Positions 6,855 to 16,088 of a stretch of 20,664 nucleotides of DNA are shown here, in pieces (position 1 is the stretch's first letter; each line of letters begins with the position of its first letter). The stretch covers positions 1 through 20,664 of the IMG/VR virus record IMGVR_UViG_3300043450_000076; one strand, 5' to 3'. The DNA is from a virus. A program made the translations under genes and the position numbers. Below the pieces are notes generated by a model. That model searched no databases and was not told where the DNA came from. It saw nothing but the letters and a program-made list of their open reading frames with translations.

Positions 6855-7409
6855 TTATGCACCAACCATTGTTGTTGGGCTTGTAATTGTTGCTAACAAT
6901 GACCCAGATACTTCTAACATAGGTCTGCTTTCCATTCCGTTTAATGTGAATGCATAGCCGTTCCTATCCCCAAATGCCGTACCAGAATCTTGTGAACCAG
7001 TAAGCATATCCAAAGCATTGTCAATTCCTAACAACCAATATCTTCCATTTCTATCTTCTGCAATTGCAACCAATTGACCTTGTGCCATTAAAGCCATTTG
7101 GTTTCGTACTTGCGTTTGCAATTTGTTAATAACAAATGTTGCTTCTGGTTGGTAAAATGTTGTGCCGTTTTCTAAACTACCAACAATTGCTTCCTTAAAC
7201 ATTGAAGTTGATTTTGTCAAATTGTAGGTGTAAAACGCATTGTTACCACCAGTACCAGCACTTGCATACCCAGTAAATGCAGTAACAACATTCGCAGTTG
7301 TTACGGCAACAGAGCCAGTTGTGTTAAAATTAGCAACACGAATTGACCGCATACCTCCGACATTGTTCCTTGAACAACCCAGAGAATAACCACTTGTTAG
7401 AGTACACAT
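6855..7409 (-). CDS. putative major tail tube protein
   Basis: A 184-residue protein starting MCTLTSGYSLGC. The central and C-terminal parts (LVAIAEDRNGRYWLLGIDNALDM, then SGTAFGDRNGYAFTLNGMESRPMLEV) have the pattern usual for phage tail tube subunits: a 'W.LG..N' strand, a 'GD..GY.LT..G.E' strand pair and a closing strand. Such subunits stack as hexamers to form the tail tube. It follows the capsid gene by 13 bases and is followed by a terminator-like hairpin, consistent with an abundantly expressed structural gene. An alternative is another abundant virion protein such as a head fibre or decoration protein. Confidence 0.6.
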   Translation of the reverse strand: MCTLTSGYSLGCSRNNVGGMRSIRVANFNTTGSVAVTTANVVTAFTGYASAGTGGNNAFYTYNLTKSTSMFKEAIVGSLENGTTFYQPEATFVINKLQTQVRNQMALMAQGQLVAIAEDRNGRYWLLGIDNALDMLTGSQDSGTAFGDRNGYAFTLNGMESRPMLEVSGSLLATITSPTTMVGA

Positions 7410-7422
7410 ATGTTATAACAAT

Positions 7423-8355
7423 TTAGGCTTGTGTCCAACGGACGATTTCTTCTCCATAGGCGAATTGTACACCAGCCTTCCAAACGGCTTGCGTTCTAAC
7501 TTCATCGTTGTCTTTGGAATACCAAATATTAAATTGTTCTTCGTCAGACAGCAAATCTGTTCCATAAAACAAATTTGTAGTATGTGTTGCAACAATATGT
7601 CTTTTGGAAGCAATGTTACCATTTAGACCATTGACTGCAATTACTTTCATCGTTGTTCCAGGGAATGTTATTTCGCCATTTGCAAGTGCATTGGGGTCTT
7701 GATACCAATTAAAATAATTCTTATCAACTACGGCATTTGTTAGCGTTCGGAAAGTATCCCAACCACAGAATGCAACCAAGTTATCCTTACCAATAATTGC
7801 GGCTGGAACATTTTCGTAAATTGTGTTAAAGATGCCAATAATGTTACCAGTTGTAATGGTTGATGTATTGGCGGTGTTTGCACTAACAACAGAACCAGTT
7901 GCATCAGAAGCAGTTAGCAAACTAATTATACCAGAAAAATATGCGTTACCAGACCAAATTGCCGTTTCCATTGCTTGGGCAATTTTCTTAACTTTCAATT
8001 CAGCAAATTGTTGCTCAAATGGAACGGATTCAGCACCAGCGTTACTACCAGCCAACAATTGAGTTTGAATCCAATATTGTTCTAATTCCCTTGGACACAA
8101 TGTTTCTTGTGTTTTCATTCGTCCAACGGTCAATACCCTATTATTTAATGTTGTAGTACCAGATGGACTATAACCACAAGCACCACCACTTGATAATGTT
8201 AGGGTTGTGTCCATCAAGTTCAAAGCGGCTGAACTTTTAATACCAACTTGTGGTGTAAAAAGTTTAGCACTTCGTGCATCAAAGATTGCTTTGGTAATCA
8301 GAGGCAATCTGTTTTGTTCGGTGTAAACCGAAAGGTTTCCAAAATTGTATGCCAT
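7423..8355 (-). CDS. major capsid protein
   Basis: A 310-residue protein placed directly after the protease and scaffold-like genes, the standard place for the HK97-fold capsid subunit. It starts MAYNFGNLSVYTEQNRLPLI without a long cleavable delta domain, consistent with a separate scaffold gene. Features in line with the family: the KTQETLCPRELEQYWIQ helix region, the FEQQFAELKVKKIAQAMETAIWSG spine-helix-like stretch, and a C-terminal beta section FNIWYSKDNDEVRTQAVWKAGVQF. Length is normal for a capsid protein. Start is supported by an A-rich leader (AAACAAAATGG) and no competing upstream ATG. Confidence 0.82.
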   Translation of the reverse strand: MAYNFGNLSVYTEQNRLPLITKAIFDARSAKLFTPQVGIKSSAALNLMDTTLTLSSGGACGYSPSGTTTLNNRVLTVGRMKTQETLCPRELEQYWIQTQLLAGSNAGAESVPFEQQFAELKVKKIAQAMETAIWSGNAYFSGIISLLTASDATGSVVSANTANTSTITTGNIIGIFNTIYENVPAAIIGKDNLVAFCGWDTFRTLTNAVVDKNYFNWYQDPNALANGEITFPGTTMKVIAVNGLNGNIASKRHIVATHTTNLFYGTDLLSDEEQFNIWYSKDNDEVRTQAVWKAGVQFAYGEEIVRWTQA

Positions 8356-8375
8356 TTTGTTTTTTGTTTAAATTG

Positions 8376-8993
8376 TTATTTGTTTTTAAGTTTTTTAAGT
8401 GTTTCTGCTACTTGTGAAAAGTTGTGTTCTTGTATTGTCTTTTTGTTTTCAATAATTGCGTTTGTTGTTATTGTATTTGGCTTTGATGGTTCATTACCAA
8501 TTGTTTCAACAATATCAACCATTGAATTAATTTGTGTTGCAAACAATGACATTTTCTCTTTCATTGTTCCCATTTCGGCATATGCAAGTTTTAATTCTTC
8601 CATAATTGCAACCAAATGTTTTTTGACAATTTCTTCAACTACATCTGGTGTTAGTTCTGGATAACCACCAGCAATTTCTTCTGTAACATCACTTGCAATC
8701 TCTGGTGTAATTTCCATTTGTTCTTCAACAATTGGTTCTTGTGTTGCAACAATTTCTGAAATTCTGCCATTCAATGTTTTAACAACACCAACACCTTCAA
8801 TGGTGTGTTCGCCATCTGGTGCTGGTAAAACTTCCGTATCTGTAACAACAAATACTTCTGCACCATTGACCAAATCCCCATTAATGCGGATTGTAGTTCC
8901 ATCTGCTAATTTGTAATCAGCAAATTTTTGTTGTGTTGTGAAACTGCGTAATGCTAAACGCATTGCTTCAATTGATTCTTTTAAGTTCATCAT
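8376..8993 (-). CDS. scaffold-like capsid assembly protein
   Basis: A 205-residue acidic protein. An N-terminal section (FADYKLADGTTIRINGDLVNGAEVFV, then APDGEHTIEGVGVVKTLNGRI) is beta-rich and resembles sections found before coiled coils in scaffold proteins of Bacteroidota phages. The middle is Glu-rich and helical, and a long amphipathic helix spans about residues 115-165 (VEEIVKKHLVAIMEELKLAYAEM). It ends in a basic KKLKNK tail, which in scaffolds often contacts the capsid protein. It overlaps the protease stop (ATGA) and precedes the capsid gene by about 20 bases. Function inferred from position and composition. Confidence 0.7.
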   Translation of the reverse strand: MMNLKESIEAMRLALRSFTTQQKFADYKLADGTTIRINGDLVNGAEVFVVTDTEVLPAPDGEHTIEGVGVVKTLNGRISEIVATQEPIVEEQMEITPEIASDVTEEIAGGYPELTPDVVEEIVKKHLVAIMEELKLAYAEMGTMKEKMSLFATQINSMVDIVETIGNEPSKPNTITTNAIIENKKTIQEHNFSQVAETLKKLKNK

Positions 8994-9589
8994 TTGTTAT
9001 AATTATTTGTTTTGTTTAAATGTTGCAAAAAATATGTCAAATCTTCAATTAATGCGTTAAATGACAATTCTAATTCTGTTGTTGTTGGTTTCATCCCAAA
9101 CAAACCTTCAACTGAAAAACCAGTAAATGCTTTTCTGTTTTCCCAAACTTGCTCATTTTCAACTTTAAATGAACCAAACCAAGAACCATCCGTAACATCT
9201 TCATAGCCAATTGGTGGGTTAATGCCTCTGGATTTGTCAATTATGTAAGATTCAAACATAAAAACACCATCCAATTCTGTGTTATGAAAAGCGTTTACAT
9301 TGTGTTGGTTACCTTGTTTAAAGTATTTCTGGACAATTTTACGAATTGTGTCTTTGTCAAACACAACATAATATTGACCATAGGTAGCATCTTCACGATA
9401 AATCGGAACATCCGCTAACATTAGAGGTCCAGATAAAACCCTTTGTTCTGGTGTTTCTTTAAACCTTTGTAACACTTTATTGTCAAAGGCTTGGAATGGC
9501 TTTTCAATGGCTGGTAAATCCACCAAACTAACATATTGAACACCTTCTGTTAGTTCGTCAATTGTCATTTTATAAACTGGGAAATCCAT
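8990..9589 (-). CDS. prohead maturation protease, XkdF-like (peptidase S78_2)
   Basis: A 199-residue protein matching the XkdF-type phage serine protease pattern: YVSLVDLPAIEKPF at the start, LSGPLMLADVPIYR at about 52-64, YYVVFDKDTI, then H96 in GNQHNVNAFHNTE, FMFESYIIDK, GSWFGSFKVENEQVW and the GFSVEG block with S159. S159 and H96 or H102 are the candidate catalytic pair. The enzyme would cleave scaffold and possibly portal or capsid protein during head maturation. It is followed directly by the scaffold-like and capsid genes with overlapping stop and start, the usual head-gene trio. Confidence 0.85.
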   Translation of the reverse strand: MDFPVYKMTIDELTEGVQYVSLVDLPAIEKPFQAFDNKVLQRFKETPEQRVLSGPLMLADVPIYREDATYGQYYVVFDKDTIRKIVQKYFKQGNQHNVNAFHNTELDGVFMFESYIIDKSRGINPPIGYEDVTDGSWFGSFKVENEQVWENRKAFTGFSVEGLFGMKPTTTELELSFNALIEDLTYFLQHLNKTNNYNK

Positions 9590-9604
9590 ATAACATAAAT
9601 AACA

Positions 9605-11848
9605 TTAATTGCCTAATGTTGCAAATTCTTCTAACCGCCTAATCCTTTGTCCAGTTGTTGTAACATCACGCTCAACAACATAGGCTCTAATTGGTTGTGT
9701 TGTGCTTTGTCCATTTGACATATTAAAATTTGGGTTGTTTGCATTTGGGTTTGACAAATTGCCCAATGATGGATTTGGATTTAATGCACCACCACCAAAA
9801 TTTGGGGATTGCATTCCACCAGTAACACTACCAGTTGAACCAGAGCCAGACATTGATGCTGATTCAAATTGTGTTTGCTGAATTTTGACAAACCTACCAA
9901 GACCAGCAACAATTGCTGAACCAGCCGCAATTGCCGCTCTAATTGGGGAATCTGGTAACAAATTTAATTGCGACTGATAGGCTTTTTGGGCAGACGCATA
10001 TGTGCTAATTATTGTTTCTGCCAATGCGAATTTCTTGGATTGCTCAAAGGCTTTGCGTTGTGCGGCTTCTGATTTACCAGCCGTTGATGTTATAACATCA
10101 TCTATTGCCCCAAATACAGATGTTGTTGCATCTTGTAATAAATCAAATGTGTTTTCTTTTGATGTTGCTACTAATTGTTTGGATTTTGTTATCCATTCCC
10201 CAATCCAATCCCCAAGTGCGTCTAATGATTTATCAAAATTTTTACTATCTTCAATTGCTTGTTTATCGGCATATTCTTTGCGTATTGCGGCTAACCTTTG
10301 TTGTAACAATAATTCTAACGCTATTCGTTCATCACTACCAATTTTAAATTGATTTAACAATTCTTCAAATTGCGTTTCAACATCAATAATGGATTGTTCT
10401 AATTCTGTTTTGTTGGCTTTCCTTAATGCAATATTTTGTTGTTTTAAGAACTCAATATATTTCTCATTTTGTTCTTTGTTATACTTATCCCTTACGGCTT
10501 GTTTTTCTTTTTCTTTTAATTCAATTAATTGCTTTTCTTCATCTGAACCTTTAATGATTTTTAATGCTATTTGTTTGTACCTATCATCAATAGCATTTAA
10601 TTCTTGTTGTTGTTGTGTTTCGTTTGCATCCCTAATGGTTTGTCTTGCTTGTTCAATAAATTCCCTAACATCTTCTAAATTCTTTTTTGCCGAATCTGTT
10701 GTTGTTTTACCAGCATTTTTTATTGCTTGATTAATTCCTAATTGTCCTTCTTGTGTTAAGATGGTAATGCTTTGTTTTAATTGAATTGTTTCTGTTGTTA
10801 GTTTGTCAATTATGGCTTGTGTTTCGGCAAAGTTTTTTTCTTCTCCACTTAAATCTTGCACCATTCTGGCAAATGGATTAACATTAAATCCACCACCACC
10901 AGTTAAATTACCACCAATGCCAGTTGTTTTATTTTCGTTATTCCATTGTTGTGCTTTTTTTCTGTATTCATTGTTTTGGTCAATTACTTCTTTTTGCTTT
11001 GCTTGTAATTTATTTAACCTATCAATTTCAGATTGATTTGCATTTATGATTTGTTGGGATTCTATGTTACGCAATCTAATCCGTTCAGCAATTGTTTTAG
11101 CAATTACCAATTCGGATGCGTTTCTAATTTTTAAATTATTAACAATAATTGTTGTTTCATTGTCAAATTCTTTTATTCTGTTTTCAGAATTACTTTTTAC
11201 GCTTTCATAATTCAATTTGGCTTTTTCTGCATCTTTTGTTGCTTTGGTTGTTTTCGCCATCCCTTCGGCAAGGTATGCTAACGCAACAACAACCGCACCA
11301 ATACCAGTTGTGGCTAATGCAATTTTAAATGCTCGTAATGATATTGTAGCCGTTGTTGTGGTAACACCAAACACTCGCATAGCATTGTTATACAACCCAA
11401 GTGCTATTGCATTTGCTCTAATCATTATTTGGCTTTCGGCTTGTAACAAATTTGTTATTTCCGTAACACCATTTAACAATGCCATTGCACCTTGAACTTG
11501 CACCAAGGTCTTTTGCAATTCTTCATTTTCTTCCCCAAACAATGCCGTAGCACCTTGGGCAATAGCAAATCCAGCCGCTATGCCTCTAACCGCTTCGCTA
11601 AAAACTTCAATTTGTTTTGTATCACTCCCAACATTTTTTATTGTTTGGCTAACATCAGCCATTGTATCATTTAGGTTTCCAGCCTCTTGTGATAATGCCC
11701 TAAATTGTTCTGTGTTCGCTTTTCCAGCCAAAGCAAGTGCAGTCATTTCTTGCTTTAATTCTTTCAGCCTTGCTTTTGCCGACTGAATAGCATTATTGCT
11801 TTTATCTTCTGCACCAAATTCTGCTATTACTTCATTTTTTTTAGCCAT
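9605..11848 (-). CDS. tape measure protein
   Basis: I choose MAKKNEVIAEFG (ATG at 11846-11848, 747 residues); the frame continues to 11920 but that would overlap the upstream gene and add a low-quality N-terminus. Long alpha-helical and coiled-coil stretches dominate (about residues 40-110, 230-330 and 400-540), with hydrophobic segments near 100-125 and 190-215 (IALATTGIGAVVVALAYLAEGM) that could insert in membrane during DNA ejection. A C-terminal helical part (FALAETIISTYASAQKAYQS) precedes a Gly/Asn/Ser-rich tail. In long-tailed phages this protein sets tail length; by the usual 0.15 nm per residue rule, roughly 110 nm. Repeat content and length fit the family; no lytic domain is seen. 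Confidence 0.85.
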   Translation of the reverse strand: MAKKNEVIAEFGAEDKSNNAIQSAKARLKELKQEMTALALAGKANTEQFRALSQEAGNLNDTMADVSQTIKNVGSDTKQIEVFSEAVRGIAAGFAIAQGATALFGEENEELQKTLVQVQGAMALLNGVTEITNLLQAESQIMIRANAIALGLYNNAMRVFGVTTTTATISLRAFKIALATTGIGAVVVALAYLAEGMAKTTKATKDAEKAKLNYESVKSNSENRIKEFDNETTIIVNNLKIRNASELVIAKTIAERIRLRNIESQQIINANQSEIDRLNKLQAKQKEVIDQNNEYRKKAQQWNNENKTTGIGGNLTGGGGFNVNPFARMVQDLSGEEKNFAETQAIIDKLTTETIQLKQSITILTQEGQLGINQAIKNAGKTTTDSAKKNLEDVREFIEQARQTIRDANETQQQQELNAIDDRYKQIALKIIKGSDEEKQLIELKEKEKQAVRDKYNKEQNEKYIEFLKQQNIALRKANKTELEQSIIDVETQFEELLNQFKIGSDERIALELLLQQRLAAIRKEYADKQAIEDSKNFDKSLDALGDWIGEWITKSKQLVATSKENTFDLLQDATTSVFGAIDDVITSTAGKSEAAQRKAFEQSKKFALAETIISTYASAQKAYQSQLNLLPDSPIRAAIAAGSAIVAGLGRFVKIQQTQFESASMSGSGSTGSVTGGMQSPNFGGGALNPNPSLGNLSNPNANNPNFNMSNGQSTTQPIRAYVVERDVTTTGQRIRRLEEFATLGN

Positions 11849-11891
11849 TGTTATTGATGTTTGTGTAATGTTATTGTTTGTGTATTTCGTG

Positions 11892-14783
11892 TTAAGTTGG
11901 ACCAATGCCCATTGCAACAAATGAAAAACTATAAACTTTTGTGTTTTGTGGATTGTTAGCAGAATATTGATGTGTTACATCCAACCTCCAATAACTACCT
12001 TCATCTGTTATTGCCGTAACAAGATATAAAGCCTTTTGGCTTGGGTCTTGCACACCAGTTACTTGCAAATAAACATATACTGGAAAATTAACAAATGTTT
12101 CCATTATTTGGAAATATGTGGTAAAATCAGATTGTGTTGCAAATTCTTTTTCATCTATGTAAATTATTGTTATAGAATCAAAATTATCGTTATCACTTGT
12201 CCATTCTGTTGTTCCAGCACTTGGTGTGGAATTATTATCGTTAAATTTCCAGCGTCCACTTATTGCACCATCAACACCATCCGCTCCATTTGTTCCGTTT
12301 GTTCCGTTTGTTCCGTTTGCACCTTTATCGGCTACCAATGTCCAATAATCTGGTGCAGTTACGGCTGGTGTTATTCCAGTAACAAAATCTTTTGCTATCC
12401 AAGATGCACCATTGTATTGAACAATTTCTGTTGGTGCATACAATGTTGAAGAAACATATGTGCCTTCCCAAGTTGCACCAACCAAACCTTGTGTTATGGG
12501 TATTACTTTGCCTCCTAATACTGGATTATATTCTTTTACGGCATTTGCTGATTCTGATGTTTTTATTGCTGGTGGGTCATTTGTTACTGGTATCAAAGAT
12601 GTAGGAACAAAATTTGGCAAATCCAATACTCTACGCAATGTTACTTTGGCTAACATTTGTTTACCCAAAATATAATCTTCAATGCTAATTAATCTAAACA
12701 ATATGTTTTTGTAGAATATTAATTTGTTAAAATTCAAATTGTTTATATCCCTTGGTGTTAGCAAAGCATATGCCGTTAATGTCATTGCATCAACGGACAT
12801 AATTTCCTCAATGTACTTTTTCCAATAAGCGTTGTACAAATTGTTATTAGTGTACAATATGTTTCCGCTAACATTTGGTGCATTATAAAATATGCGTTTG
12901 GGCATACCAAATGCTAAATCTATTGTTGGGTTATTTGGGTTGTTTATATGGGATATAAACGGCAAATATTCCAATGAAACATCTGTTGGATTATACAAAT
13001 ATTCAAATTGATATGCCGATAAGAAATTGTATTGGGCAATTCGGTATCCACATTCCAATGGTCTTATGTTAGCAGAAACGGCTGACCCATCATAATCCCA
13101 AGTTCTACCAATTGGCAATGCACCTTGAAATGTTGCTGGAATTATTGTAGCACATTTAAGTTCTGTTATACGGCTTCCTTTTCCGTAATAATTCTGCAAA
13201 TCTGCATCTATGCCACCATAACCACTTTCGTCTGTTGGGTACAATTGCTTATATGATTTGTGCAAATAATCATTTGTTTGCCTATATTTAAATATAACAT
13301 TTTTAATGTTATTAGACATTCCATTTGTTATGGTTTGGTCTGCACCTTCATCTATTTTTTCTGTCCAATCCAATGCGTTGTTGCCAACATCATAAAAATC
13401 TTTCCAAGGTTCAATGTATAATTTTTTGCTATTTTGTCTATCTTGCGTTATGTACAAGTTAAACATCTTTTGCAAATCTTGAATTAAATCAACTTGTGTT
13501 ACATCTTTTGGAACTACTTTTTTGAAATCGTATTGGTCAAAAACTTCAACACCTTTTATGACCAATGCCGTCTTTGGCGCACCACTAATAATTCTTCCAT
13601 CAAGACCTACAATTGCAGTTAAGTTTTGTGTTGGTTGGAATCCAACAACAAACTCATAAGATGTGTTAGGCTCTAATGTTATGTTAGACCAATTGACATA
13701 AAACGCAGAATCTCCTTGTTGTGATGTTTGCGTTCTTGAATACAATGTATTTGGTACAACTGGATTGCTTTGTGTTGAACCAATTACTTTTTGTATTGCA
13801 ATGTATAAATTAATTGTGGTTGTGTTTAATGTAAACAATGGTGTTATACTGGCATTAAAATCCCAAACACTATTTACACCATTGTTAGGAGTTGTAAAAA
13901 CATTTGTTGTTGCATCCCAATAACCAGAATTATCATAAAAAATTCCACTATTGTCTAAATTAAATGGAATGCGTTTCTTTTGATTTATTGTTCCAGTAAC
14001 ACACGCTTGGCTTGTATAATTTGGAAATGAAATACTACCAGTTGCGGCTATGTACGAATTAAATCCAGATGTTGGTGTTCCAGCCTTATCCAAAGAATAC
14101 GGCACAACCAATGACCTAAATAAATAGGAATTAAAAAATGTAGATTCATATGTGTAACCGCTTTCTTTAAATATTAAATCAATCAAATGTTTTACATATA
14201 CTGATGGTGTGAATTTATACCAAGGTATTCTTGGTGTAATGTTTTGTTGTAACACATCATTAGCACCATAATTGTCTACTAAACCATAAACAAATCCGCT
14301 TAAATATCCATTAACCCAACTATTTTCTACAATGCCACTTGTTGGTGCGTGAGCCATTGCAGTTAATCCAGACAAATCGGATAACAATTTATTGTTTATT
14401 GTTTGGTAAAAATCTATTTCTTCGGAAAAGATTGAGCATTCATAAGTAACATTATTATTGGTTTTTGATACCGATAACAATTGTAATACACCTTGAAATA
14501 TTTCTAATCCATCTTGAACAACAATACACCTAATTTTTTTGTTAGGTGTAAAACCACCAGCAAAAGATTGAATGTTATAAGCGAATTTAAACGCTTTGGC
14601 ATTTTCTGATGTGTTGGGAATTGTTATTGTTTTACTAAACGATGCTTTGCGTTTTGTTATATCTTCTAAATCATCAATAGCATATGTTACGGCAATATCT
14701 AATTCACTATTTAAATCCAATAAGTATTGTACTTCTTGGTTGGAATCATTTAATGGGAATATTTTTATACGAATGTTGCTCAT
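11892..14783 (-). CDS. large tail-tip/baseplate protein with carbohydrate-binding and collagen-like segments
   Basis: A 963-residue protein starting MSNIRIKIFPLNDS. The first part (LDLNSELDIAVTYAIDDLED, then KASFSKTITIPNTSENAKAF and a GVLQLLSV strand) is a pattern typical of a large tail-hub-like protein of Bacteroidota phages. Residues about 772-814 (WEGTYVSSTLYAPTEIVQYNG, then PDYWTLV) resemble a family 5/12-type carbohydrate-binding module with its three aromatic positions. Residues 821-839 are collagen-like GxY triplets (GANGTNGTNGTNGADG). The last 124 residues form a separate beta-rich end domain starting GRWKFNDNN. Together this suggests a structural hub fused to a receptor- or sugar-binding tip. 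Starts four bases inside the upstream gene's end (ATGA). Confidence 0.7.
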   Translation of the reverse strand: MSNIRIKIFPLNDSNQEVQYLLDLNSELDIAVTYAIDDLEDITKRKASFSKTITIPNTSENAKAFKFAYNIQSFAGGFTPNKKIRCIVVQDGLEIFQGVLQLLSVSKTNNNVTYECSIFSEEIDFYQTINNKLLSDLSGLTAMAHAPTSGIVENSWVNGYLSGFVYGLVDNYGANDVLQQNITPRIPWYKFTPSVYVKHLIDLIFKESGYTYESTFFNSYLFRSLVVPYSLDKAGTPTSGFNSYIAATGSISFPNYTSQACVTGTINQKKRIPFNLDNSGIFYDNSGYWDATTNVFTTPNNGVNSVWDFNASITPLFTLNTTTINLYIAIQKVIGSTQSNPVVPNTLYSRTQTSQQGDSAFYVNWSNITLEPNTSYEFVVGFQPTQNLTAIVGLDGRIISGAPKTALVIKGVEVFDQYDFKKVVPKDVTQVDLIQDLQKMFNLYITQDRQNSKKLYIEPWKDFYDVGNNALDWTEKIDEGADQTITNGMSNNIKNVIFKYRQTNDYLHKSYKQLYPTDESGYGGIDADLQNYYGKGSRITELKCATIIPATFQGALPIGRTWDYDGSAVSANIRPLECGYRIAQYNFLSAYQFEYLYNPTDVSLEYLPFISHINNPNNPTIDLAFGMPKRIFYNAPNVSGNILYTNNNLYNAYWKKYIEEIMSVDAMTLTAYALLTPRDINNLNFNKLIFYKNILFRLISIEDYILGKQMLAKVTLRRVLDLPNFVPTSLIPVTNDPPAIKTSESANAVKEYNPVLGGKVIPITQGLVGATWEGTYVSSTLYAPTEIVQYNGASWIAKDFVTGITPAVTAPDYWTLVADKGANGTNGTNGTNGADGVDGAISGRWKFNDNNSTPSAGTTEWTSDNDNFDSITIIYIDEKEFATQSDFTTYFQIMETFVNFPVYVYLQVTGVQDPSQKALYLVTAITDEGSYWRLDVTHQYSANNPQNTKVYSFSFVAMGIGPT
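12267..12323 (-). repeat. collagen-like GxY codon repeat within the tail-tip gene
   Basis: The segment encodes consecutive Gly-x-y triplets, with a near-perfect 9-base unit (TTCCGTTTG on the + strand) repeated at least three times at about 12294-12322. Such short repeats can change copy number by slippage, which would lengthen or shorten the fibre. Confidence 0.8.
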
Positions 14784-16087
14784 AATATGTTATTAATATA
14801 ACTTTCATCCACTTGAATGTTCAATGATTTTTGTTTGTCATTTGCCCTTTTTACTATGTTATAACTTGATGTGGCAATAACACATTCTACTAATGTTGTT
14901 GAGCCAGTTATTTGTGATAAATCCAAAAAACAAATTGGGGAATATAACATTTCTTGCAACCAATCATATTCTGATTCTGTTAGGATATGTGAATTTAAAT
15001 TCCAACTTGGTTTTTGATTTCCAGAATAAACTTGCGTTGCCGTTGTTTCATAGACTCTTGTAGTACTTCCACCGCCAGATTGAAGAACAAATGAAAGCAT
15101 ATTTCTTAAAAATGTGTTTCTATTTATCTCTAATGTTTTTCGGTTTTTGTAGGCAAAATAAAACGATTCAATAACACCAAATTTATTAACAAACCATAAC
15201 CCTATTTTCTTGTATGGTGTACATTGTTTCATAACATACCTTACGGCTATTGTTGGCGAACTTGATGCAGTAACAAATTGTATTGTATAACTTCCATTTT
15301 CATAATCTGGAAACAAAACACTACCAGCAGAACCATCTGAACATTGACCAGATGTTAATGCTTTAATATTCATTGGACCAGATGCAAATCTTTTAATAAC
15401 TGCGGTATTTGTAGTCCCACCAGCCGTAACATTAAATCCTCGTAACAATGTATTTTGTGCATTAAAATATTCTACCCTTGCTGATGTTATAACATTGCCA
15501 CTTGTTATGTTTTGTCCCATAAACAACCAATCATATGTGTCTGAATAAACATATTTTGTTAGCCAACTGACCAATGGCAAATATGATGTTAGCGTTGCAC
15601 CACTACCAGTCGGATATCTTGTGGTCATTAAATCTGGTGTGTTGTTTATAAAATCCAATTGAGGCAATCCATTATAAACTGCGTATTTATCGGATTGTGT
15701 TACCAAACCAGTTGTAACAACAGATGGTGGATTTGTTGTGTTGTCAATATATTGTTCACCAAGAATAACACTATATTTAGATGTCAAACCATTTGGTGTT
15801 GCAAGATTGAGAAATCCAGCCGTTGTTATAGGCAATTTTGCTGGAACAATCAATGTCCTAACAATACTTGAAACATCAAAATATCCAATGCCACTTGGAA
15901 CTGCTACATTTGCAATTACATCTTTATCTGCTTTTAATCGTGTTACAACATTATTGCTTGAATCCCTAACATCACAAATAAAACGAAATTGGTTTGCAGT
16001 TGCGGCTATTGAACTACTAACAATATATCTTTCTGGATTGTAACATTGTGTTACATCATTTGGGGAATTTAATACCGATATTGCCAT
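14780..16087 (-). CDS. tail structural protein (distal tail/baseplate candidate)
   Basis: A 435-residue beta-rich protein starting MAISVLNSPNDVTQCYNPERY. Distinctive parts: FRFICDVRDSSNNVVTRLK, GYFDVSSIVRTL, IGLWFVNKFGVIESFYFAYK and a C-terminal LTESEYDWLQEMLYSPICFLDL followed by strands ending in NIQVDESYINNIL. The 'W.N.FG..E.F.F' signature occurs in a family of large structural proteins common in Bacteroidota phages next to the tail-tip gene. By order (after gp10-like, before the hub and tape measure) it is likely a distal tail or baseplate component. Exact role not known. Confidence 0.6.
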   Translation of the reverse strand: MAISVLNSPNDVTQCYNPERYIVSSSIAATANQFRFICDVRDSSNNVVTRLKADKDVIANVAVPSGIGYFDVSSIVRTLIVPAKLPITTAGFLNLATPNGLTSKYSVILGEQYIDNTTNPPSVVTTGLVTQSDKYAVYNGLPQLDFINNTPDLMTTRYPTGSGATLTSYLPLVSWLTKYVYSDTYDWLFMGQNITSGNVITSARVEYFNAQNTLLRGFNVTAGGTTNTAVIKRFASGPMNIKALTSGQCSDGSAGSVLFPDYENGSYTIQFVTASSSPTIAVRYVMKQCTPYKKIGLWFVNKFGVIESFYFAYKNRKTLEINRNTFLRNMLSFVLQSGGGSTTRVYETTATQVYSGNQKPSWNLNSHILTESEYDWLQEMLYSPICFLDLSQITGSTTLVECVIATSSYNIVKRANDKQKSLNIQVDESYINNIL

Positions 16088-16088
16088 T

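Noticed and set aside
7413-7622. Minus-strand frame of 69 residues inside the capsid gene
   Set aside because: Out-of-frame shadow of the major capsid protein.
10389-10730. Plus-strand frame of 113 residues opposite the tape measure gene
   Set aside because: Cys/Ser/Phe-rich antisense shadow of a Lys/Glu/Gln-rich helical protein; no leader or neighbours on that strand.
11849-11920. Longer N-terminus of the tape measure protein
   Set aside because: It would overlap the end of the upstream tail gene by 29 bases and adds 24 residues that are out of character; MAKKNEV is a clean start with an A/T-rich leader.
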